A stretch of DNA of 10,288 nucleotides from Bacteroidota bacterium (GTDB lineage: Bacteria; Bacteroidota; Bacteroidia; Bacteroidales; P3). The translations under genes were made by a program, and so were the position numbers. The first letter of the stretch is position 1. Each line of letters begins with the position of its first letter. Shown here one piece after another: positions 1 through 6,953 of this stretch. The notes under the pieces are model-generated. The model did not search any database and was not told where the DNA came from. It saw only the letters and a program-made list of their open reading frames with translations. Location: assembly GCA_030540495.1 (NCBI GenBank), contig JAUNWC010000028.1, forward strand, positions 1-10,288. The letters run 5' to 3'.

Positions 1-574
1 CTTCTTGTCGGCTAATGTTCTCATAAAAATTTACGGCAGAGGTTTTTACAATGTCTTTATCTGTAGAGTTATCTCTTCTTATAGGAGCAATATTTTCGTT
101 ATATATTTGCTCCAAAATAAACTCTTTATCTTTGTAATTATCTAATAATGAAGAGAAATAACTTTTTGAACAATCTGGATAGAATTTCTTTTCTCCATAG
201 TGGTGATGCATACCATTGGAAAAGAAAAAACGTTTTGCATATACTTCAAAATCTTTGTATTCCTTTGTATTTTTTTCTCCCTTATAATTATTCAATATAT
301 ACTCCAATGCTTTGCGAATCAGAAGATTGTGTTTATAATTTTGGTCAAAATAAATATCCCTTCCCCAAAGGGTAGCCTCTGATAAGCAATAAATATATTG
401 TTTTTGTTTCAGAGTCAAACTATCCCAATCGGGTAATTGATAACGCATAACTTTGCAATCTGCAAATTCGTCTAAAATGTATTTGAAATTTTCTTCCTGT
501 GTTTGTTGTTGAGCCATAGACTCTACGCTTAAAATACTACTTATACCTATCATAATTAAAAATAGTTTTTTCAT
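1..574 (-). CDS. Dipeptidyl-peptidase III (peptidase family M49), N-terminal part
   Basis: The frame is open from the ATG at 574 to the left edge, giving 191 residues of a protein that is usually about 650-700 residues long. The family consists of zinc metallopeptidases that remove dipeptides from peptide N-termini. Residues 1-21 form a Sec signal peptide (MKKLF, a hydrophobic stretch, then SMA|QQ), so the enzyme is probably exported to the periplasm. The family match rests on remembered features of Bacteroides M49 proteins: FADCKVMRYQLP (37-48), GRDIYFDQN (71-79), the NNYKGEKN stretch (95-102) and SNGMHHHYGEKKFYP (119-133). The catalytic HEXXGH-type zinc motif lies further downstream, outside the window, so activity cannot be judged. 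The gene begins 48 bp after the recN stop with no terminator between, so it is probably the last visible gene of the operon. Family assignment is fairly secure; the biological substrate is unknown. Confidence 0.82.
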   Translation of the reverse strand, partial: MKKLFLIMIGISSILSVESMAQQQTQEENFKYILDEFADCKVMRYQLPDWDSLTLKQKQYIYCLSEATLWGRDIYFDQNYKHNLLIRKALEYILNNYKGEKNTKEYKDFEVYAKRFFFSNGMHHHYGEKKFYPDCSKSYFSSLLDNYKDKEFILEQIYNENIAPIRRDNSTDKDIVKTSAVNFYENISRQE

Positions 575-622
575 AAATTTTTACTTTACTTAATTTGCTT
601 TAAAATAAAGGTAACCAATAAT

Positions 623-2284
623 TTATTGTAACAACTTTTTTGCAAGATTTATAGACTCTTTGCTTTCTTTTCCATCCGAGAGCATCTGTGCAATTTCATT
701 TATACGTTCTTCTTGTGAAAGTATAACTATGTTTGAGAAAGTTTCCTCTCCCTTTCTTTGTTTATAAACTTTTAGTTGTTCTATAGCCTTAGCAGCCACT
801 TGCACAAGGTGGGTAATGGTTATAACTTGATGTTTTTTACCAAGTTGGAGCATTATTTCACCTGCCTTTGCCGCTACATCTCCGCTTATTCCAGTATCTA
901 TTTCGTCAAAAATCATAGTAGGCAAAGCAAAGTTCTCTGCAACAACGGCTTTTATTGCTAACATCAGACGAGAAAGTTCTCCACCAGAAATTACCTTGTT
1001 TATAGGAGATAGTTTGTTGTCCTTGGTTTTGTTTGCCGCAAAAAGAAAGGTTACACTATCTCTACCATATAAGGTAAATTCCTTGTTTTCTTCTACTTCT
1101 ATTTTTAATACAGCATCCTGCATAGCCATAGATTTTAGCAAAGGCAATATGTTTTTTTCCATCAATGTAGCAACCTCGCTCCTTTGCTTATGTAATTTTT
1201 TAGATAAGTCTTCTAATTCCTTTAAATATAGTTTTTTATCCTTCTCTTTTTCTTCTATAATATTGCTAACATTATCTACAAAAAACAATTTTTCGGATAA
1301 AGAAGTCTTTATATCTTGTAATTCTTTTATAGATAATACATTATGTTTTTTTTCTAAACTATAAATTAAGTCTAAACGTTCGTTATCTGCTTGCAGTTTA
1401 TCGTTATCAAAATTTAAAGTTTCGTTATAATCATTTAATTCTTCAAAAATATCTTTTAATTCTATAAAGGCAGAATCTACTCTGTTATAAAGATTATTCA
1501 GTGTTTCGGAGTGAGATTGTATTTTAGATAGTTGATGTTTTACATTATTTAAATAGAGTAAAGTATTGCTTTCCTCGTTGTTATCCAATAAATTTAAACA
1601 ATAATAAAGTCCCTCTTTTATTTGCTCAGCATTGCTAAGCAACTCTATTTCATTCTCTAATTCCTCTTGCTCGTTTTTGTTATTTAAATTGGCCTTATCC
1701 AATTCGTTGAATAGAAACTCATTATAAGAATATTCTTTAAGATTTTCGCTCTTTTGTTTTTCCAATCCTTCTATTTCAGAAAGTAGGTTTTCATATTTGC
1801 GATAAGTATTTTGATAAGAATTTAAAATCTCTTTATTTTGTGCCATACTATCAAGTAAAGAAAGTTGAAAAGCACTGTCTTTTAATTGACTTGTGGAAGA
1901 TTGAGAGTGTATATCTATAAGTTTATCGGCAAATTGTTTGAGAATAGGAAGTTGTACAGGAGTATCATTGACAAAGGCACGAGATTTGCCCGAAGGCAAT
2001 ATTTCTCTGCGAAAATAAGAAGTTGTATCGTAATCTATATCATTGGTTTCAAAAATAGATTTTAAATCTTCTTTGGTTTCAAAGACGGCTTCTACGATAC
2101 ATTTTTTCTCTTTGTCCATTAAGACATTAACATCTGCCCTTTGTCCTAAAACCAAAGACAATGCTCCCAATAAAATACTTTTTCCGGCTCCGGTTTCTCC
2201 CGTTATAGCCACAAATCCATTAGGAAAACTAATTTCACATTCTTTTATTAGAGCATAATTTTCTATTTTTAAAGATACTAACAT
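623..2284 (-). CDS. recN: DNA repair ATPase RecN
   Basis: A complete 553-residue SMC-like ABC ATPase of normal RecN length. RecN acts in the cytoplasm at DNA double-strand breaks, where it is thought to tether DNA and support RecA-dependent recombination. The N-terminal ATPase half has Walker A GETGAGKS (29-36) and the RecN-typical SRAFVNDTPV (101-110). A Glu/Lys/Leu-rich coiled-coil arm covers about 150-380. The C-terminal half carries the ABC signature SGGELSR (433-439), Walker B TMIFDEID (456-463) and the H-loop ITHLVQVAA (490-498). Two spots differ from the RecN sequences I remember: the H-loop has Val where Pro is usual (THLPQ), and the segment after DIHSQ (124-128) is SSTSQ rather than the usual His-containing version. 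All core ATPase motifs are intact, so it should be active. It starts 50 bp after the FAH-family gene. Identification is very secure. Confidence 0.97.
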   Translation of the reverse strand: MLVSLKIENYALIKECEISFPNGFVAITGETGAGKSILLGALSLVLGQRADVNVLMDKEKKCIVEAVFETKEDLKSIFETNDIDYDTTSYFRREILPSGKSRAFVNDTPVQLPILKQFADKLIDIHSQSSTSQLKDSAFQLSLLDSMAQNKEILNSYQNTYRKYENLLSEIEGLEKQKSENLKEYSYNEFLFNELDKANLNNKNEQEELENEIELLSNAEQIKEGLYYCLNLLDNNEESNTLLYLNNVKHQLSKIQSHSETLNNLYNRVDSAFIELKDIFEELNDYNETLNFDNDKLQADNERLDLIYSLEKKHNVLSIKELQDIKTSLSEKLFFVDNVSNIIEEKEKDKKLYLKELEDLSKKLHKQRSEVATLMEKNILPLLKSMAMQDAVLKIEVEENKEFTLYGRDSVTFLFAANKTKDNKLSPINKVISGGELSRLMLAIKAVVAENFALPTMIFDEIDTGISGDVAAKAGEIMLQLGKKHQVITITHLVQVAAKAIEQLKVYKQRKGEETFSNIVILSQEERINEIAQMLSDGKESKESINLAKKLLQ

Positions 2285-2334
2285 ATAATTACAATGAATA
2301 AAATATCAAATATTTAATAAAGTTTTATATACTT

Positions 2335-2949
2335 CTACTTTACACAAGTTTTCAATACCTGTTTTCCTTCCAAATAAGCCGTAAAGACATCGCCTTCTTG
2401 CATTTGTCCTACTCCCTTAGGTGTTCCTGTAAAGATATAATCGCCTGTTTTTAAGGTCATAAACTTTGATATATAACTTATTATTTCATCCACGCTGTTT
2501 ATCATCAAAGAAGTATTTGTTTCTTGAACAGTTTCTCCATTCTTAGACAAAGAGAAGTTTATGTTTTGAATATCTTTGTTCAACTCCTTTAATGAAAAAA
2601 AGTCGCTAATGGGAGCAGAGTAATCAAAGCCTTTTGCCAAAGTCCAAGGCAATCCCTTCTCCTTTGCCTTTTGTTGAATATCCCTAAGAGTAATATCTAA
2701 GCCTAATGCAACCTGGTCATAATAATTTTTAGCATAATTCTTTGGAATACATTTTCCTACCTTATTTATCTTAACAACCAATTCACACTCAAAAGAAACA
2801 TTATGAGAAAAATCTGGTAAATAAAAATCTTCATTATCCTTCACAAGAGCAGTATCGGGTTTTAAGAAAAAAACTATAGATTCCGGCTTCTCATTACCCA
2901 ATTCCTTTATATGTTCTATATAGTTTCTACCAACGCAAATTATTTTCAT
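2335..2949 (-). CDS. Fumarylacetoacetate hydrolase (FAH) family protein
   Basis: A complete 204-residue single-domain member of the FAH family, about the usual size of the FAHD1/YcgM branch. Family members are Mg2+ or Mn2+-dependent enzymes that cleave or decarboxylate small keto acids such as acylpyruvates, oxaloacetate or catechol-pathway dioates. The N-terminus reads IICVGRNYIEH (3-13), then a FLKPDTAL segment (28-35). The metal-ligand pattern is visible: E54 and E56 in FECELVVKI and D85 in LGLDITLRD, followed by PWTLAKGFD (101-109) with the conserved Lys. The C-terminal IFTGTPKGVG motif is also typical. This points to an acylpyruvase or oxaloacetate decarboxylase-like enzyme, but exact substrate cannot be read from sequence. 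It lies between exonuclease and recN genes with gaps of 48 and 50 bp, so it is probably co-transcribed; that neighbourhood gives no metabolic clue. Confidence 0.9.
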   Translation of the reverse strand: MKIICVGRNYIEHIKELGNEKPESIVFFLKPDTALVKDNEDFYLPDFSHNVSFECELVVKINKVGKCIPKNYAKNYYDQVALGLDITLRDIQQKAKEKGLPWTLAKGFDYSAPISDFFSLKELNKDIQNINFSLSKNGETVQETNTSLMINSVDEIISYISKFMTLKTGDYIFTGTPKGVGQMQEGDVFTAYLEGKQVLKTCVK

Positions 2950-2997
2950 AATAAATTGATAAATAATCTTATAAGTCTAATCAATTATTCTAATAGT

Positions 2998-3810
2998 TTA
3001 GATTAAATTATGTTTCATTGTAGAGAAAATACGAGTTATTACTTGTTTGGTTGTTTGAGGAAAATCGGCTTTCATCATCCAATCATAGTAAGAAGGCTCT
3101 GAGGTAAAAACATCCACTACTGGTTTATCTTTATGTTTGCCAAAGTTAAAACACTCTACGCAAGCATCATTCAAATAAATATGTCCAACCAAATCAACCC
3201 AATTATTCATTTTGGAAAATTTAGCCAATTGTTTAACATTATTGGTTATAGGTTTATATGTTCTGCCATCTTTTTCCATGTATTCGCTGTCTTTATACAT
3301 ATCCAACTGGGCTTTAAGTACATCTAAAGTTGCACGAGTATCTCCCAAAGCCGAGTGAGCATCTACTAAGTTTTTGTGACAATAGAATTTGTAAGCAGCA
3401 CTTAAAGTTCTTGCCTCCATTTTATGAAAGATATTTTGAACATCCACCATATTTCTTCCCAAAAGAGAAAAATCCACTCCCGCTCTTAGAAATTCCTCCA
3501 CCAACAAAGGAACATCAAATTTATTGGAATTATATCCAGCAAGGTCAGCCTCTCCTATAAAGTCTTTTATCTCTGTTGCAACTTCTCTAAAATAAGGTTT
3601 ATCAGCAAGGTCATCGTCAGTTATACCTGTTATCTCTATAACTTCTTTACTTAATTTTACCCCGGGATTTATTCTCATTGTTTTCTCTTCTTCCTCTCCA
3701 TTAGGCATTACTTTTATCATACATATTTCTATTATTCTGTCTTTGCCTACATTAACCCCCGTTGTTTCTAAATCAAAAAATACTATAGGTCTTTCTAAAT
3801 TCAGTTCCAT
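2998..3810 (-). CDS. DEDDh-family 3'-5' exonuclease (DnaQ/epsilon-like)
   Basis: A complete 270-residue protein with a DnaQ-like exonuclease domain at about 8-175. The catalytic residues are all visible: D13 and E15 in FFDLETTGV (ExoI), D99 in AGYNSNKFDVPLL (ExoII), and H152 and D157 in AHSALGDTRATLDVL (ExoIII). The His two turns before the last Asp marks the DEDDh subclass. A small C-terminal domain (about 215-265) with FNFGKHKDKPV and YYDWMM resembles the domain found at the C-terminus of ExoX-like nucleases. It could act as a proofreading or repair exonuclease on DNA, or degrade small nucleic acids; it is not a PolC-type fusion and lacks polymerase parts. Position just upstream of recN in the same operon fits a DNA-repair role, which is inference. 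The start ATG lies 27 bp after the FKBP stop. Confidence 0.93.
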   Translation of the reverse strand: MELNLERPIVFFDLETTGVNVGKDRIIEICMIKVMPNGEEEEKTMRINPGVKLSKEVIEITGITDDDLADKPYFREVATEIKDFIGEADLAGYNSNKFDVPLLVEEFLRAGVDFSLLGRNMVDVQNIFHKMEARTLSAAYKFYCHKNLVDAHSALGDTRATLDVLKAQLDMYKDSEYMEKDGRTYKPITNNVKQLAKFSKMNNWVDLVGHIYLNDACVECFNFGKHKDKPVVDVFTSEPSYYDWMMKADFPQTTKQVITRIFSTMKHNLI

Positions 3811-3837
3811 TGTTTTTTCTAAAAATTTATTGTGTTG

Positions 3838-4737
3838 TTATTTTGTTGCTCTTTCTATGTCAATCATTTCCATTGTAAAAATAAGTGGAGAATAAGGTGG
3901 TATTGCTCCCATATCTCTGTCTCTATATGCAAAAGAAGAAGGTATCAAAACCATACATTTACTTCCTTTGTTCATTTGCCTTGCTGCTATCTCAAATCCT
4001 GGTATCATTTGTCCTGCACCTATCTTAAATTCCAAAGGCAAATATTTTCTGTGTTCATTATATAGGTTGTTTTCCTTAGCAACATCTTCTATGGAAGTAT
4101 CAAATATTTTACCATCCAACAATTGCCCAATGTAGTGTATTTTTACATTATCTCCTTGTGTAGCTTTTTCTCCATTACCTTTTGCCAACTCTTTGATATA
4201 CACTCCTTCCACATTCTTTTCTTCCCAATTATTATCTTTAAGATATTGGTTTATTTTCTCCTGTTCTATCTTTTGCAAAGAATCTGCTCTTGCTTGCTGA
4301 GTTTTTACAAAATCTTCGTATGAACATATGGAATCTATCTTAATACGATAATAGACAAAACCCTCAAAATCATTAGGCAATGGTTGAGCCTTTGCCATAG
4401 AGTCTTTTGGGAAAGCAAAAGTATAGTCCTCTTTGTCTTTCATCAAAAGCATTGCATCCATTAAATCTCCTTTAAAAACATTGTTTTGTTTGGTAACAAG
4501 AAAAGTTGGAGTAGTAGCGGGTTGGTTAAGGTTGCTCATAACAATGCTATCGTTAAAAGAAATCTGAAAACGAGCAAAAACCAAACTTCCCTCTTCTACT
4601 TGTTTGCCAGTCGGGTTGCTTTGTTCTACTTTGTAGATAACTTTGTTTTCTCCTGTGGTAAAACCTTGTGGAACATCTTGCCCACAAACCATTATGCTAA
4701 ATGCACTAAAAATGCTAAATAATAATTTTTTTTTCAT
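3838..4737 (-). CDS. Exported FKBP-type peptidyl-prolyl cis-trans isomerase
   Basis: A complete 299-residue prolyl isomerase with an N-terminal signal peptide (MKKKLLFSIF onward to about residue 19). Cleavage is probably at VCG|QD; the Cys at 18 has Val at -1, a poor lipobox, so lipidation is doubtful. The C-terminal FKBP domain (about 190-296) keeps the usual active-site residues: Y202 in HYIGQLLDGK, F212-D213 in IFDTS, F237, F248 (Trp in human FKBP12, Phe tolerated), Y271 and IPPYSPLIF (279-287). A loop of 18 residues between FDTS and PLEF is about 13 longer than in FKBP12. The N-terminal half (about 48-137) looks like a second, degenerate FKBP domain, joined by a charged helix (142-168). 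The neighbour upstream has the same layout, ending 15 bp before this start. Likely role: folding or chaperoning of periplasmic and outer-membrane proteins. Confidence 0.92.
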   Translation of the reverse strand: MKKKLLFSIFSAFSIMVCGQDVPQGFTTGENKVIYKVEQSNPTGKQVEEGSLVFARFQISFNDSIVMSNLNQPATTPTFLVTKQNNVFKGDLMDAMLLMKDKEDYTFAFPKDSMAKAQPLPNDFEGFVYYRIKIDSICSYEDFVKTQQARADSLQKIEQEKINQYLKDNNWEEKNVEGVYIKELAKGNGEKATQGDNVKIHYIGQLLDGKIFDTSIEDVAKENNLYNEHRKYLPLEFKIGAGQMIPGFEIAARQMNKGSKCMVLIPSSFAYRDRDMGAIPPYSPLIFTMEMIDIERATK

Positions 4738-4752
4738 CGTATTTATATATTT

Positions 4753-5631
4753 TTATTCTACTTTCAAAAGATAAACATCAAAAACCAATGGAGTATATGG
4801 TTCTATGCTTCTGTATTTTACATCTCCGTAAGCAAGCCTTGAAGGTATAACAAGCACAGCGTGTCCGCCCTCTTTCATAAGGGAAATTCCTTGTCCCCAA
4901 CCCGAAATCAAAGCATCATCTCCAAGCATAAATTCAAAAGGAGCATAGAGAATATTTTCCTTATAAATATTACCTTTTCTTGCTACTTCTTCCACATTAG
5001 AGTCTATTATTCTCCCTGTGGTGTCGCATACGGTATAATTAACAGCAACCATTTTGCCAAATTCTGCTTTTTTGCCCGTGCCTTCTTTTTTGTTTATATA
5101 AAACAAACCAGTAGATTGTTGCTCGGCTTGGTCATATTTTCTCAAAACAAATTGTGTCAATCTCTCGTCCTCTTGTGCATCTCTAAGTTGTTTTTCTTTG
5201 GTGTATTCTGTAACATCCTCAGTAGATATTATTTGATTGATGGTTAGGTATATCCATACTTTATCTTCGGGCTTAAATTCTCTGTCTTTCAAGTATTTTG
5301 CCATGCTATCTGCTGGGCATACCATAAGGGCAGAGTCGCCTATGTGTAGGGTTATCAAAAACTCGTCTATTCCTCCCTCCTTAGCATTCTTATCCACCAC
5401 AAACAACCTATCAGGCTTGCCATAGTTGGAAGAGATAAGGGTTTTGTTGTTGAGCATTATTTTCATTTGACCAAAAACAACATCCCCTGCCTTAACCTTA
5501 GGTGTGTTTTTGTTTGTGGTGCAGTGCTTAAAAGAAAATCCTAACTCTGTATTCACAAAACCATCGTTCCTTTTGCAAGCAAAAAGCATCAAAACCAAGC
5601 ACAATAGAATACTATATTTTGTGTATTTCAT
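4753..5631 (-). CDS. FKBP-type peptidyl-prolyl isomerase lipoprotein
   Basis: 292 residues when started at the ATG at 5631, which puts a clean lipoprotein signal at the N-terminus: MKYTKYSILLCLVLMLFA|C, lipidated Cys at 19. The frame stays open upstream to 5712, but that start would fall inside the ilvE terminator hairpin and spoil the signal peptide, so it was rejected. The C-terminal FKBP domain (about 187-290) has Y199, D210, W245 in LISGWGQG, AYGD (267-270) and PYTPLVF, but Ile 209 replaces the active-site Phe of the FDSS motif and IEP replaces IPP. Activity may therefore be weak. The N-terminal half (46-137) resembles a degenerate FKBP domain and shares P-x-DSMAK with the downstream paralogue. 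It is the first gene of the proposed six-gene operon; no convincing promoter was found just upstream. Probably a membrane-anchored foldase or chaperone. Confidence 0.9.
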   Translation of the reverse strand: MKYTKYSILLCLVLMLFACKRNDGFVNTELGFSFKHCTTNKNTPKVKAGDVVFGQMKIMLNNKTLISSNYGKPDRLFVVDKNAKEGGIDEFLITLHIGDSALMVCPADSMAKYLKDREFKPEDKVWIYLTINQIISTEDVTEYTKEKQLRDAQEDERLTQFVLRKYDQAEQQSTGLFYINKKEGTGKKAEFGKMVAVNYTVCDTTGRIIDSNVEEVARKGNIYKENILYAPFEFMLGDDALISGWGQGISLMKEGGHAVLVIPSRLAYGDVKYRSIEPYTPLVFDVYLLKVE

Positions 5632-5700
5632 ACAAATAACAATTCTTAAAATAAATGCTAATAAATAACGCAAACAAATCTTTTTTATTTTAATAGTAAG

Positions 5701-5732
5701 AAAAAAAGACACACTTTCTTTTAAGTGTGTCC
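5701..5732 (-). terminator. Intrinsic terminator of ilvE
   Basis: Read on the minus strand, a perfect 9-bp stem (GACACACTT with AAGTGTGTC, 5723-5731 and 5708-5716) closes a 6-base loop and is followed at once by seven T (5707-5701). It lies 45 bp after the ilvE stop and 70 bp before the start of the FKBP lipoprotein gene. This is a textbook Rho-independent terminator, and it argues that the downstream operon has its own promoter or depends on read-through. Confidence 0.9.
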
Positions 5733-5775
5733 AATAATACTAAAATTATAAAAAATTAAAAAAGCATGTTTTCTT

Positions 5776-6789
5776 TTAATCTACAAAAACATTCCAGTTA
5801 TGTTTGTCTTCTATTTGTCCGTCTTGAATACCTTTCAAAGTTTCGTATAATTTAGTAGAAACTTTGCCCGGTTCTGCTCCCCATTTGTAGGTTTTGTTGT
5901 TCTCGCGGTCAAATATTTCGTTAATAGGAGAAACTACTGCGGCAGTACCACAAGCAGCAACTTCTTCAAACTCAGATAACTCTTCCACTGCAATAGGTCT
6001 TCTTTCTACTTTCATTCCCAAGTCTTCTGCTATTTGACACAAAGACATATTTGTAATAGAAGGAAGTATGGAAGTAGAACGAGGAGTGCAATAAGTATTA
6101 TTTTTGATACCAAAGAAATTGGCTGCACCGGCTTCGTCTATATATGTGTGAGTAGCGGCATCAAGGTAAATACAATTAGAATATCCCTCTTTTACGGCTC
6201 TTTCTCCACTAACCAAAGAAGCAGCATAGTTGCCACCAACTTTATATTTTCCTGTTCCAAATGGAGCAGCACGGTCATAATCTCTTGCTATCTCAAATCT
6301 TACTGGTTTAAAACCCTCTTTGAAATAAGGACCTACTGGGCAAGCAAATATCATAAACAAATATTCCTTTGCAGGATGAACGCCAACTTGTGCTCCTGTG
6401 CCTATAAGTATAGGTCTAAGGTACAAAGAGGCACCACTACCATAAGGTGGAACGAATTTCTCATTAAGTTTAACAACTTTTTTGCAAGCCTCAACGAACA
6501 ATTCCTCAGGTGGCTCTGCCATCATAACTCCTTGTGCAGAGGAAATCATACGTCTTGCATTTTCGTATGGGCGAAACAATCTTATTCTTCCGTCCTTGCC
6601 TCTAAATGCTTTCATACCCTCAAAAGCAGCCTGACCATAATGTAGAACAGTAGCGGCCATATGCATAACTATTTCCTCAGAAGAAGATACTTCTAATTCT
6701 CCCCATTTACCATCTCTATAATAACAACGTACGTTGTAATCTGTTTTATAGTAACCAAAACCAAGGCTACCCCAATTTATATTTTCCAT
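5776..6789 (-). CDS. ilvE: Branched-chain amino acid aminotransferase
   Basis: A complete 337-residue PLP enzyme of fold type IV. It transfers the amino group between leucine, isoleucine or valine and 2-oxoglutarate in the cytoplasm, the last step of branched-chain amino acid synthesis or the first step of their breakdown. The N-terminal YGQAAFEGMKAFR (51-63) is the family hallmark, with LFRPYENARRM (71-81). The PLP-binding Lys is K183 in KVGGNYAAS (183-191), and E219 in YIDEAGAANFF is the conserved Glu that contacts the cofactor ring nitrogen. GTAAVVSPI (281-289) forms the phosphate-binding end. Length and motifs fit the larger, eukaryote-like BCAT class rather than the 300-residue E. coli type. 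It is monocistronic as far as can be seen: it has its own promoter (6837-6867) and a strong terminator after the stop. A D-amino-acid or ADC-lyase role is unlikely. Confidence 0.95.
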   Translation of the reverse strand: MENINWGSLGFGYYKTDYNVRCYYRDGKWGELEVSSSEEIVMHMAATVLHYGQAAFEGMKAFRGKDGRIRLFRPYENARRMISSAQGVMMAEPPEELFVEACKKVVKLNEKFVPPYGSGASLYLRPILIGTGAQVGVHPAKEYLFMIFACPVGPYFKEGFKPVRFEIARDYDRAAPFGTGKYKVGGNYAASLVSGERAVKEGYSNCIYLDAATHTYIDEAGAANFFGIKNNTYCTPRSTSILPSITNMSLCQIAEDLGMKVERRPIAVEELSEFEEVAACGTAAVVSPINEIFDRENNKTYKWGAEPGKVSTKLYETLKGIQDGQIEDKHNWNVFVD

Positions 6790-6836
6790 TATTTCAATAT
6801 TTTTATTTTTTTTGTTATAATTAAACGTAACTTGTG

Positions 6837-6867
6837 CAAAATTATTATATATTTTTTTACTTACAAA
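6837..6867 (-). promoter_or_regulatory. Bacteroidetes-type promoter of ilvE
   Basis: On the minus strand a -33 box TTTG (6867-6864) is followed by 19 bp and then TAATTTTG (6844-6837). This fits the Bacteroides primary-sigma consensus TTTG/N19-21/TAnnTTTG at every defined base. It predicts a transcription start near 6830 and a leader of about 40 nt that is A-rich before the ilvE ATG at 6789. The leader shows no hairpin or leader peptide that would suggest attenuation. Confidence 0.85.
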
Positions 6868-6893
6868 AGAAAATAGTTTTTTTTATTTGAGTA

Positions 6894-6953
6894 ATAGGTC
6901 TTAATAGGTTGTTATAGTTGTAAATAAGTTAGTATAGGTTAAAATAGGAGGGC
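6894..6953 (+). repeat. Six-unit decamer array, core ATAGGTT, exact 10-bp period
   Basis: Six consecutive 10-bp units start at 6894, 6904, 6914, 6924, 6934 and 6944. Their first seven bases are ATAGGTC, ATAGGTT, ATAGTTG, ATAAGTT, ATAGGTT and ATAGGAG; the last three bases vary. The period is close to one helical turn, so all cores face the same side of the DNA. A further in-phase ATAGG lies at 6974. The array begins 27 bp upstream of the ilvE -33 box and lies about 160-215 bp upstream of the MATE start. Function is unknown: it could be a cooperative protein-binding array or a degenerating tandem repeat. Confidence 0.75.

Noticed and set aside
148..375. Plus-strand open frame of 75 codons
   Set aside because: It lies antisense to the dipeptidyl-peptidase III gene, whose frame gives a signal peptide and family motifs; the plus-strand product has no recognisable features.
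606..635. Possible internal promoter before the dipeptidyl-peptidase III gene (GTTG, 18 bp, TACCTTTA on the minus strand)
   Set aside because: Both boxes deviate from the consensus and the spacer is short, so it is too weak to annotate in A/T-rich DNA.
996..1364. Plus-strand open frame of 122 codons inside recN
   Set aside because: It is antisense to the recN coiled-coil and ATPase region; its Phe/Ser/Leu-rich composition comes from the complement of Lys/Glu codons.
5646..5678. Possible promoter of the FKBP operon (TTTG, 21 bp, TATTTTAA on the minus strand)
   Set aside because: The -7 box misses two of six defined bases and the implied leader would be only about 8 nt.
5632..5712. 27-residue N-terminal extension of the FKBP lipoprotein
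   Set aside because: It would start inside the ilvE terminator hairpin and place a second hydrophobic stretch before a clean lipoprotein signal at 5631.
6034..6645. Plus-strand open frame of 203 codons
   Set aside because: It is fully antisense to ilvE, whose catalytic motifs are in the minus frame. The product is Ser, Cys and Tyr-rich with no domain pattern, as expected of a shadow frame.
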